A stretch of 7,768 nt of DNA, from positions 1 to 7,768 of the forward strand of contig DAOVGJ010000209.1 in the NCBI GenBank assembly GCA_030672465.1, given 5' to 3'. The notes beneath the pieces were generated by a model. That model had not been told where the DNA came from. It saw only the letters and a program-made list of their open reading frames with translations, and ran no database searches. Shown in pieces: positions 1-6,321 of this stretch. A program made the translations under genes and the position numbers. Every line of letters starts with the position of its first letter. The stretch's first letter is position 1. Source of the stretch: Pseudomonadota bacterium (GTDB lineage: Bacteria; Desulfobacterota; BSN033; WVXP01; G020346125).

Positions 1-741
1 CACGGGCTTCACCCTATCTACCAAGGCCTAAAAACCCACCCAAGCCCAATCAAAAGGATCATCATCTCGCGGGGGAGAAACCGGAGACCTCTGATGGAAA
101 TCCTGCGATTGGCCGATCAAAGGGGGATCTCCGTCCAATGGGCCGACAGGGATAACCTAACCCGTATGGCCAAAACCACGTCTCACCAAGGCATCCTGGC
201 CCACATGGATGAATTTAAATACGTTGAGCTCCCCCACATCGTCCAAAGGTGGGAGGCAACGGGAGAAAAGGCCTTTCTCCTTATCGTCGATGGCATCGAG
301 GATCCACAAAATCTCGGGGGATTAATTCGGACGGCAAATGCCTTCGGCGTCCATGGGGTCGTTATCCCCAAGGATAGGGCAACCGCCATTACCCCCATCG
401 TGATAAAGGCATCTGTCGGGGCCACATTCCACACCCCCATCGCCCGGGTAACCAATATCGTCTCCTGCCTCGAATTCCTGAAAAAAAGGGGGGTTTGGAT
501 CTTGGGCGCTGAGGCGGAGGCTGAACGTCCCCTCTACGATTGTGATCTGGACCTAAATTTGGCCATTGTCATCGGAAGTGAGGGAAGGGGTATTCGGGCT
601 CTGGTCAAGAAAAAATGCGATTTCCTCGCTTCCATTCCCCTCTGTGGGGAAATCACCTCTCTCAACGCCTCCGTCGCTGGGGCGCTGGTTATGTATGAGG
701 TCTTAAGACGGCGATTGCCGGGGAAGGGATTCCATGATTAG
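1..741 (+). CDS. rlmB: SpoU/TrmH-family 23S rRNA 2'-O-methyltransferase, RlmB type (5' end missing)
   Basis: Likely transfers a methyl group from S-adenosylmethionine to a ribose 2'-OH of 23S rRNA (G2251 in E. coli RlmB). The frame is open from base 1 and reads HGLHPIYQGL at once, the usual RlmB start (G-hP-V-eAL), so the ATG at 94 is internal and only a few codons are missing on the left. The 246 visible residues hold an N-terminal RNA-binding (L30e-like) part ending near SHQGILA (about residues 61-67), then the trefoil-knot methyltransferase domain. SpoU motif 1 is DPQNLGGLIRTAN (about 101-113, with the conserved Asn and Arg), motif 2 is VIGSEGRGI (about 190-198), and motif 3 is SLNASVAGAL (about 220-229). 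Domain order and length fit the family. The stop codon overlaps the next gene by 8 bp, suggesting translational coupling. RlmB is favoured over TrmH because of the N-terminal domain; the exact target nucleotide is inferred from the family. Confidence 0.93.
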   Translation, partial: HGLHPIYQGLKTHPSPIKRIIISRGRNRRPLMEILRLADQRGISVQWADRDNLTRMAKTTSHQGILAHMDEFKYVELPHIVQRWEATGEKAFLLIVDGIEDPQNLGGLIRTANAFGVHGVVIPKDRATAITPIVIKASVGATFHTPIARVTNIVSCLEFLKKRGVWILGAEAEAERPLYDCDLDLNLAIVIGSEGRGIRALVKKKCDFLASIPLCGEITSLNASVAGALVMYEVLRRRLPGKGFHD

Positions 742-1204
742 GCTGGAGGTCCCGGGAAGAGGGAATTTTGAATTCGAGAACATCGTCCTCGATCTCAATG
801 GTACTCTTTCCGTCGACGGGAAAATACACCCCAAGGCGAGGGACAAAATCAACTTACTGGCCAAAAGGGCGAAAATCTATGTGCTCACCGCGGACACCCG
901 GGGTCGGGCAGACCAAACCTTGGGCAAACTCAGAGCGGAGATTGTTCTCCTTACCGGCGACAATACATCTCAGGAGAAGGCGAAATTTATCCGGGCAATA
1001 GGGCCAAACCGAAGCGTTGGCATCGGCAACGGATACAACGATCACCTCATGGTCAAAGTGGCCGCCTTGGGCTTCTGCATTATCGGCAAAGAGGGGGCCT
1101 CCGCCGAAACCGTTAAGAATGCCGACGTCATACTTCAAGATGTTGTGGACGCACTGGATTTTCTGCTAAGGCCCTTGCGAAGTAAGGCGACGTTGAGGCG
1201 GTAA
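734..1204 (+). CDS. Small HAD-superfamily protein, soluble P-type ATPase-like phosphatase
   Basis: A 156-residue cytosolic protein, the size of a bare HAD core without a cap domain. Motif I is DLNGT (20-24): the nucleophile Asp20 is present but the +2 acid of classical HAD phosphatases is Asn22. Motif II is LTADT (51-55), with Thr52 as the likely phosphate-binding residue. A motif III lysine lies in the EKAKF stretch (Lys82 or Lys84). Motif IV is GNGYND (98-103), with the metal-binding Asp103. The whole sequence, including the IVLDLNGTL start and the DALDFLL...ATLRR end, resembles proteins annotated as 'soluble P-type ATPase' (COG4087 from memory). These have no transmembrane pump segments, and I see none here. 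The ATG follows a purine-rich GGGAAGGGA ribosome-binding site and overlaps the rlmB stop by 8 bp, so the two are probably co-translated. The substrate is unknown; a small-molecule or nucleotide phosphatase is possible, but loss of the second Asp makes the activity uncertain. Confidence 0.85.
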   Translation: MIRLEVPGRGNFEFENIVLDLNGTLSVDGKIHPKARDKINLLAKRAKIYVLTADTRGRADQTLGKLRAEIVLLTGDNTSQEKAKFIRAIGPNRSVGIGNGYNDHLMVKVAALGFCIIGKEGASAETVKNADVILQDVVDALDFLLRPLRSKATLRR

Positions 1205-1253
1205 GCCGCCTATCAATATCCCCTTTACCGAAGTTTCCCGGTTGTTGCCCGGG
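1196..1253 (+). terminator. Two weak hairpins at the end of the rlmB-HAD unit
   Basis: AGGCGG (1196-1201) pairs with CCGCCT (1206-1211) around a 4-nt loop holding most of the HAD gene's TAA stop. Further on, CCCGG (1237-1241) pairs with CCGGG (1249-1253) around a 7-nt loop and is followed only by TTT. Neither has a proper U-tract, so these are at best weak or Rho-assisted termination structures. They are the only candidates seen for ending this plus-strand transcript. Confidence 0.3.
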
Positions 1254-1330
1254 TTTCCCGGAGAGAACGTTATTCAGTGCTGCGGTGCTGCAGTCGGAAA
1301 GGGGAAAGAGGTTAGAGGTTGAGGGGAGAA

Positions 1331-1370
1331 TGAAGAATGAAGAATTAATAATTAAGAATTAAGAGGTAAG
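1331..1370 (+). repeat. A-rich GAAT(T)AA/GAATGA short-word repeat
   Basis: Near-tandem words of 6 to 8 bases (GAATGAAGAATGAAGAATTA, then AATTAAGAATTAAGAGG) run directly into the first TCAAAG block. This low-complexity stretch differs in composition from both neighbouring block types. It is purely a sequence observation; no function is implied. Confidence 0.6.
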
Positions 1371-1757
1371 AATGTCAAAGTTCAAAATCCAAATGCCAAC
1401 AAATCCAATAACGAGAAATGAATCACGCTTCACGAGCACGGACACGAGAATCAATGCCAAATGTCAAAGCTCAAATGCCAAAAGGGAAAATCCAAATGAC
1501 ATAAGTGAATTAGTTGCTTGGTTTCATTAGTTTCATTGGTTAGGTTGGTTAAAAATGGAAAGTTCAAATGACAAATGACGACGCCCGAACCCCGAGCACG
1601 AACACGTTTCACGAACACGAACAACGGACACGAAACACGAGCACGAGAGTCAATGTCAAAGTTCAAAATCCAAATGACAAATGACGGGGGGCGAGCCACG
1701 AGCACGGACACGGATCACGGACACGAGAATCAATGTCAAATGTCAAAGTTCAAAGTT
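1371..1757 (+). repeat. Array of TCAAAGTTCAAA/CCAAATG blocks alternating with ACGA-rich blocks
   Basis: Two block types alternate. Block A is built from the words ATGTCAAAGTTCAAA, ATCCAAATG and ACAAATGACG; clear copies lie at 1371-1398, 1451-1500, 1559-1580, 1650-1685 and 1730-1757. Block B is rich in CACGAGCACGGACACG; copies lie at 1431-1447, 1577-1647 and 1697-1726. The junction GAGA(A/G)TCAATG recurs at 1446-1456, 1645-1655 and 1725-1735, so the A/B composite is itself a repeat with unequal spacing (199 and 80 bp). All copies are in the same orientation. The plus strand is very poor in T, especially in block B. Copies are diverged and there are no equal spacers, so this is not a CRISPR array. 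I recall similar strings between genes in many environmental bacterial genomes, but their function and mobility are unknown to me. Confidence 0.8.
1511..1552. repeat. GTTTCATT / GGTTAGGTTGGTTA repeat stretch
   Basis: GTTTCATTAGTTTCATTGG is an 11-bp-spaced duplication of GTTTCATT (starting at 1521 and 1532), followed by GGTTAGGTTGGTTA, in which GGTT recurs three times. The stretch is T-rich and almost free of C, the opposite of the T-poor blocks on either side. It therefore looks like a member of the repeat mosaic lying in the other orientation, or a separate insertion. Confidence 0.55.
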
Positions 1758-1890
1758 GGGAATCCCTGGAAAACCGGAAAAACGAACAGTGAGCGAAGGG
1801 GAATTTTGGCAACAGACCCTAAAGAAATGAAGCGAAGGGACAAGGGCGTTCTCTAGAAACTCCGGAAACTTCGGACCTTTTACGGTTGTT

Positions 1891-3096
1891 TCAGGAGCGG
1901 TAGTGGGCGTTAACCTTGACGTAATCGATGGAAAGGTCGCAGGTATACATAGAGGTATGGGCATTCCCCTGATGGAGGCGAATGGTTACGGTAATCGTAT
2001 TCCCCTTGATCACCTGATCGGCTTCCCCCTGTAATGCCTCGTTTGTCCCCATCCCGCCTACGGTAACGGGAACGTGGTTCAAGAGAATATCGAAGGTATT
2101 GGGGTTGATGGGAACTCCCGAGCGCCCAATGGCAGCGGCGATCCTTCCCCAATTGGCATCCTCGCCGAAGAAGGCCGTCTTCACGAGATTCGAGTTGGCC
2201 ACGCTCGATGCGACCTTCCTGGCATCGGCCTCGCTCCGGGCGCCCTCCACCCTGACCTCAATGAATTTTGTGGCCCCCTCGCCATCCTTAACGACCATCT
2301 TGGCCAATTCAAGCAAAACGCTAATAAGGAGGTCCCTGAAGGGGGAATAATCGGCGGAGTTCAGTGAAATCACCCGATTTTTTGCCATTCCATTGGCCAA
2401 AACCAAGACGGTGTCGTTGGTGCTGGTATCCCCGTCCACCGTGATCCGGTTGAAGGTGACCTCTATGGCATCTGATAGTGCCTTCTGGAGGCATGCCCTT
2501 TCAATGGCCGCATCCGTCATCACAAAGCAGAGCATCGTCGCCATACGGGGCATGATCATCCCGGCTCCCTTCGCAACCCCACATATTCGGATCTCCCTAT
2601 CACCCATCGAGCACTTTTCCATCTTCACCTTGGGGAACGTATCGGTGGTCATAATGGCTTCCACCGCATCCGAAAGGGCATGGGAAGAGAGATTACCGAT
2701 GAGGCTGGGGACTCGGGAGACGATTTTGTCGATGGGCAAGGGTTTTCCAATCACTCCCGTGGAGGAAACCAATACCAGTTCCCCCGGGATCCCAAGAGCC
2801 TCTGCCGTAGCATCGGCCATGGCCCGTGCATCCCGCATTCCCCTTTCCCCAGTGCATGCATTTGCGTTTCCGCTGTTGGCGATAATGGCCTGACATCGAC
2901 CCTTCCTCATCCTCATCCGGTCTACCAGGACCGGTGCCGCCTTCACCCTATTAGTGGTGAATACCCCGGCGGCCGTCGCCGGAGTCACTGAATAAAAAAG
3001 GGCGAGATCCCTTTCCTCCCCCTCCTTGATGCCCGCGGATATTCCGGAAAACATGAACCCGGGGATGAAAAAGTTCCCGCCTTGCTTCTCTCCCAT
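1891..3096 (-). CDS. argJ: Arginine biosynthesis protein ArgJ (glutamate N-acetyltransferase)
   Basis: Transfers the acetyl group from N-acetylornithine to glutamate in the cyclic arginine pathway; some family members also use acetyl-CoA as donor. ArgJ cleaves itself before a conserved Thr, the nucleophile of the beta chain. Here the site is PRMA|TML, Thr187 of 401 residues, preceded by KGAGMI (176-181). Other family marks are STGVIGKPLP (112-121, oxyanion-hole region), VDGDTSTND (220-228), KDGEGATKF (270-278), GEDANWGRI (311-319) and the C-terminal YVKVNAHYRS. I chose the ATG at 3096 because GGTGA (3105-3109) lies 8 nt upstream and the family's N-terminal glycine-rich segment starts soon after. 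A longer frame opens at 3195, but its 33 extra residues are the end of secA read out of frame. The start lies 43 bp after the secA stop with no terminator between, so secA-argJ is probably one transcript. Whether it is bifunctional cannot be told from sequence. Confidence 0.95.
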   Translation of the reverse strand: MGEKQGGNFFIPGFMFSGISAGIKEGEERDLALFYSVTPATAAGVFTTNRVKAAPVLVDRMRMRKGRCQAIIANSGNANACTGERGMRDARAMADATAEALGIPGELVLVSSTGVIGKPLPIDKIVSRVPSLIGNLSSHALSDAVEAIMTTDTFPKVKMEKCSMGDREIRICGVAKGAGMIMPRMATMLCFVMTDAAIERACLQKALSDAIEVTFNRITVDGDTSTNDTVLVLANGMAKNRVISLNSADYSPFRDLLISVLLELAKMVVKDGEGATKFIEVRVEGARSEADARKVASSVANSNLVKTAFFGEDANWGRIAAAIGRSGVPINPNTFDILLNHVPVTVGGMGTNEALQGEADQVIKGNTITVTIRLHQGNAHTSMYTCDLSIDYVKVNAHYRS

Positions 3097-3103
3097 ACCG
3101 CCG

Positions 3104-3112
3104 CTCACCTTT
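3104..3112 (-). promoter_or_regulatory. argJ ribosome-binding site
   Basis: On the minus strand AAAGGTGAG precedes the ATG at 3096, with 8 nt between the GGTGA core and the start codon. It decides the start: the upstream alternative ATG (3195) lies inside the secA coding sequence and has only a distant GGAAGG. Confidence 0.7.
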
Positions 3113-3139
3113 CTCCCTCTATTGCCCTCCTTCTCCGAC

Positions 3140-6100
3140 TTACCTGCCGCAACACTTTTTATACTTTTTCCCGCTGCCACAAGGGCATGGCTCATTCCGA
3201 CCGATCTTCCTTCCTTCCCTCTTGAAGGTTACCACCGTTCCCCCCTCGGCCTCAGGCATTGCCATAGGGCTCTCTTGTGCCATCGCCATCTCACCCTCAA
3301 CAACGGGAGGCGACAGCATCTCCCCTCGAGTGAGGATAAGCCGTTGCGGCCCTTCCCTCCTCCGATCTCTCGCCTCCCTTTCCGCAGCCAGTCGTATCGC
3401 AAAAAGCTGACGAATCGTATCCTCCGTGATCTCAGCCAACATATCCAAAAACATCTCGGACCCCTCTATCCTGAACTCCGTCAGGGGGTTCTTCTGGCCG
3501 TATCCGCGGAGTCCAATCCCCTCTCTCAAATAATCTATGTTGAGAAGGTGTTCCCTCCAGTGGGTATCGATGGATTGTAACGAAATGACCTTCTCGAGAT
3601 GGCTCAGGATCTCCCCGCCGAGCTCCTCTTCCTTTCTTTCGTAGGCCTTCCTTACGCCATCGAGGATGTGTTCCCTCAACCTGTCCTGATCCAAGCCGTC
3701 GAACTTCTCCCTTTCGATATCGAAATGGATCGAAAAATTCCTTAACAGTTCTTCCTGGAACCCTCTCAGGTCCCACTCTTCCGGGTAGGTCTTCCTGTCG
3801 GTATGGGTATCCAGGATTTCCTCCACCAGTTCCTCCGCCATCTCCATGACTCGATCCCTCACCTCCTCATTGCCCAGGACCTCCCTCCTCCGCCGGTAGA
3901 TCTCCTTCCTCTGCAGATTCATCACATCATCGTATTCCAACAGGTGCTTCCTGATATCGAAATTATGTCCCTCCACCCTCCGTTGAGCGTTCTCTATCGC
4001 CTTTGTGATCAGTCCATGCTCGATGGGCTGATCCTCCTCCAGCCCCAATTTGGTCATCACAGTTGATATCCTCTCGGACCCGAATAAACGCATCAAATCG
4101 TCCTCCAGGGAGAGGTAAAATCTCGACGACCCGGGATCTCCCTGTCTGCCCGCTCTCCCCCTCAATTGATTATCAATACGTCTCGCCTCATGTCGTTCTG
4201 TGCCAATGACATGCAAGCCTCCATGGGCCAAGACCTCTGCCTTCTCCCTGGTCGCAATGGCATGAGTTTTTTCGGAGGACTTCCGCTCCTCTTCCTCCGA
4301 TACCCCATCATCCACCATGGTCTTTGCCAAGAACTTCGGATTCCCCCCCAGGAGAATATCCGTGCCCCTTCCGGCCATATTGGTCGATATGGTAACGGCC
4401 CCACTGCGTCCCGCCTGGGCGATGATTTCTGCCTCCCTCTCGTGATTCTTGGCATTGAGAACATGGTGTTTAATCCCATTCCGCTTCAGCAGCCGACTCA
4501 ACCTCTCCGATTTCTCAACGGACACGGTTCCAACCAGAACCGGGTGACCTTCCTCGTGTAATTGCGAGATCTCCCTGACCACGGCGTTGAACTTCTCCCT
4601 CTCGGATTTGTAGATGACATCGGGATATTCCGTTCTGATCAAGGGCATGTTGGTGGGGGCGACCACGACCTCCAAACCGTAAATCTTATGGAATTCCATC
4701 TCCTCGGTATAAGCGGTACCCGTCATCCCCGCAAGCTTCTCGTACATCCGAAAATAATTCTGGAAGGTAACGGTGGCCAGGGTTTGATTTTCCCTCTCGA
4801 TGGTCACCCCTTCCTTGGCCTCCAAGGCCTGGTGGAGTCCATCGCTATATCGCCGTCCGGGCATAAGCCTCCCCGTAAATTCATCGACGATGATGACCTG
4901 TCCATTGCTGACCACATACTCCACATCCTTTTCGAAGAGGGAATACCCCCTCAACAATTGGGACATATTGTGGATTTTCTCCGTCTTCTCGGAGTATTCC
5001 GCCTCCAACTTCATCCTCAGCTGTCCTCTTTCATCTGGGCTCAGATCGGGGTCGCTATCTATCGAACTCAAGTCGGGGAGTACGAAGAAATTGGGATCTT
5101 GGGGTGATAGAGCCTTCCTCCCCCTTTCGGTCAAATCCACTACGTTCGATTTCTCATCGATGATGAAATAGAGATCCTGATCGAGGAGATCCCAATTCTT
5201 CTCCCTGAAGAAATCCAACTCCACCTTCTCCACTAGCTTCCTGTGTTTCCCTTCCTCGAGAATTCTCAAGAGCCGTTTATTTTTAGGGGACCCCCTTTTG
5301 GCCTGAAGCAATTTGATGCCCGCCTCGTAATCCTTTTCCTCGCGGAGCAGCCCCTCGGCCTCACCGAGAGCCCGATTAATCACCCTCGTCTGGCTTTGAA
5401 AGAGCCTCTCAACGGGACCCCTGAGCTCGTGGAATTTGTGGGTTGAATGCTCCACCGGCCCCGATATAATCAGGGGGGTCCTGGCCTCATCGATGAGGAT
5501 GCTATCCACCTCATCCACGATGCCGTAGTGGAGTTCCCGCTGTACACATTCATCCAGGCTGAATTTCATATTATCCCTGAGATAATCGAATCCGAACTCG
5601 TTGTTGGTCCCGTAGGTGATATCGCTTCTATACGCCTCCTGCCGATCAAGATCATCCATCTCATGAAGGATGACACCCACGGATAAGCCCAGGAATTGGT
5701 AAATCGCCCCCATCCAATCCCGGTCCCGCCTGGCTAAATAGTCGTTCACCGTGATAATATGGACGCCTTTGCCGGTAAGGGCGTTGAGATAAGCGGGCAG
5801 AGTTGACACAAGGGTCTTCCCCTCCCCCGTGGCCATCTCGGCGATCTTTCCCTCGTGGAGCACAATTCCGCCCATCAGTTGAACGTCGAAGTGGCGCTCT
5901 CCTAACGTCCTCTTGGAGGCCTCCCTGACGGCGGCAAAAGCCTCCGGAAGCATGCTATCCAAATCTTCGCCCCGATCAACCCTTTCCCTGAAATGGGTCG
6001 TCTTGGACCTCAACTCATCGTTGCTCAACTTCTGAAACTCCGGTTCCAAGCGATTGATTCGCTCCACTACGGGTTGGAGGCGGCTCAGTTCCCTCTCGTT

Positions 6101-6151
6101 TTTTGTCCCCAAGATTTTAATGGCGGTCTTTTTGACGATAGACCCAATCAT
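3140..6151 (-). CDS. secA: Preprotein translocase ATPase SecA
   Basis: The ATPase motor that pushes unfolded preproteins through SecYEG, cytosolic and membrane-peripheral. It has 1003 residues, against about 840 in Bacillus subtilis and 901 in E. coli. Nucleotide-binding domain 1 has Walker A ATGEGKT (107-113) and Walker B around DEVD (213-216) and DEAR (221-224). The preprotein-crosslinking domain spans roughly 227-410 and carries an insert with KRGSPKNKRLL (about 285-295). VDEFTGRLMPGRRYSDGLHQ (from 422) returns to the motor. Nucleotide-binding domain 2 holds TNMAGRGTDIL (590-600) and QLRGRAGRQGD (662-672). The helical scaffold/wing holds IDTHWREHLL (861-870). After an acidic, Met/Pro-rich linker (about 945-975), the zinc-binding tail has CxC-x8-CC (Cys989, 991, 1000, 1001), which contacts SecB and phospholipids in known SecAs. 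The ATG has GGGGG as a modest ribosome-binding site. It has its own promoter at 6191-6219, and argJ follows. Intact, no frameshift seen. Confidence 0.98.
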   Translation of the reverse strand: MIGSIVKKTAIKILGTKNERELSRLQPVVERINRLEPEFQKLSNDELRSKTTHFRERVDRGEDLDSMLPEAFAAVREASKRTLGERHFDVQLMGGIVLHEGKIAEMATGEGKTLVSTLPAYLNALTGKGVHIITVNDYLARRDRDWMGAIYQFLGLSVGVILHEMDDLDRQEAYRSDITYGTNNEFGFDYLRDNMKFSLDECVQRELHYGIVDEVDSILIDEARTPLIISGPVEHSTHKFHELRGPVERLFQSQTRVINRALGEAEGLLREEKDYEAGIKLLQAKRGSPKNKRLLRILEEGKHRKLVEKVELDFFREKNWDLLDQDLYFIIDEKSNVVDLTERGRKALSPQDPNFFVLPDLSSIDSDPDLSPDERGQLRMKLEAEYSEKTEKIHNMSQLLRGYSLFEKDVEYVVSNGQVIIVDEFTGRLMPGRRYSDGLHQALEAKEGVTIERENQTLATVTFQNYFRMYEKLAGMTGTAYTEEMEFHKIYGLEVVVAPTNMPLIRTEYPDVIYKSEREKFNAVVREISQLHEEGHPVLVGTVSVEKSERLSRLLKRNGIKHHVLNAKNHEREAEIIAQAGRSGAVTISTNMAGRGTDILLGGNPKFLAKTMVDDGVSEEEERKSSEKTHAIATREKAEVLAHGGLHVIGTERHEARRIDNQLRGRAGRQGDPGSSRFYLSLEDDLMRLFGSERISTVMTKLGLEEDQPIEHGLITKAIENAQRRVEGHNFDIRKHLLEYDDVMNLQRKEIYRRRREVLGNEEVRDRVMEMAEELVEEILDTHTDRKTYPEEWDLRGFQEELLRNFSIHFDIEREKFDGLDQDRLREHILDGVRKAYERKEEELGGEILSHLEKVISLQSIDTHWREHLLNIDYLREGIGLRGYGQKNPLTEFRIEGSEMFLDMLAEITEDTIRQLFAIRLAAEREARDRRREGPQRLILTRGEMLSPPVVEGEMAMAQESPMAMPEAEGGTVVTFKREGRKIGRNEPCPCGSGKKYKKCCGR

Positions 6152-6190
6152 TGGAGCCCCCAGTTTGATAAACGCTCTCCTTTTCTTGCT

Positions 6191-6219
6191 ATTTTACAGC
6201 CTCGAGGTGAAGAATGCAA
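6191..6219 (-). promoter_or_regulatory. Sigma70-like promoter of secA(-argJ)
   Basis: On the minus strand TTGCAT (6214-6219) and TAAAAT (6191-6196) are separated by exactly 17 nt. Transcription would start near 6184, giving a leader of about 30 nt before the secA ATG at 6151. The position directly downstream of the M23 gene's terminator supports separate transcription of secA. Confidence 0.65.
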
Positions 6220-6226
6220 GCTATTC

Positions 6227-6240
6227 ACCGGCTTGCCGGT
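6227..6240. promoter_or_regulatory. Perfect ACCGGC-TT-GCCGGT palindrome upstream of the secA promoter
   Basis: Six-base arms with a 2-nt centre lie 7 bp upstream of the -35 box, between the terminator and the promoter. It could be a protein-binding site or merely a small hairpin. It has no U-tract on either strand, so it is not a terminator. Role unknown. Confidence 0.3.
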
Positions 6241-6259
6241 CTCTCGCCCTTGGCAAGAC

Positions 6260-6300
6260 AAAAAAATATCCCGATAGATCTTCTTCTCTATCGGGATATT
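6260..6300 (-). terminator. Rho-independent terminator after the M23 peptidase gene
   Basis: A perfect 13-bp inverted repeat (AATATCCCGATAG at 6265-6277, its complement at 6288-6300) has a 10-nt loop. On the minus strand it is followed by seven T (opposite A6260-A6266). It starts 22 bp after the M23 stop codon. The plus strand has no T-run after the stem, so it acts only in the minus direction. It separates the M23 gene from secA. Confidence 0.92.
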
Positions 6301-6321
6301 CCGGAAAAAAGGCGAATCTTC

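Larger units (their letters stand above)
1205..1890. other. Convergent intergenic region filled with degenerate repeats
   Basis: This 686-bp gap separates the plus-strand rlmB-HAD pair from the minus-strand secA-argJ pair, whose 3' ends face each other. I see no credible gene. The reading frames here (1451-1711 minus, 1575-1856 plus) consist of repeated low-complexity peptides such as HLSFDI or KFKIQM, translated from the repeat words. The content from left to right is: weak hairpins and GTTTCCCGG direct repeats (1233-1261), a CTGC-rich stretch (1275-1294), AGAATTAA words (1331-1370), and then alternating TCAAAGTTCAAA blocks and ACGA-rich blocks (1371-1757), interrupted by a GTTTCATT/GGTTA stretch (1511-1552). 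The last 130 bp before the argJ stop look less repetitive except for a 9-bp tandem at 1856-1873. No strong intrinsic terminator for argJ was found. Confidence 0.85.

Noticed and set aside
1371..1757. CRISPR array
   Set aside because: Repeat copies are diverged, blocks touch one another without uniform unique spacers, and no cas gene is present.
1451..1856. Open frames on both strands (1451-1711 minus, 1575-1856 plus) as small genes
   Set aside because: They are translations of the degenerate repeat words (HLSFDI-like, KFKIQM-like peptides), lack ribosome-binding sites and overlap each other on opposite strands.
1856..1874. TCCG...CGGA hairpin as the argJ terminator
   Set aside because: The stem is only 4 bp and no U-tract follows on the minus strand; better described as a 9-bp tandem repeat.
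1743..1964. Minus-strand 73-residue frame overlapping the argJ 3' end
   Set aside because: No motif or start signal; it is partly out-of-frame argJ.
2393..2893. Plus-strand 166-residue frame
   Set aside because: Antisense shadow of argJ, which has full family motifs on the other strand.
3026..3580. Plus-strand 184-residue frame
   Set aside because: Runs antisense across the argJ start and secA tail; Pro/Leu-rich shadow without motifs.
4562..5107. Plus-strand 181-residue frame
   Set aside because: Antisense shadow inside the uninterrupted secA frame.
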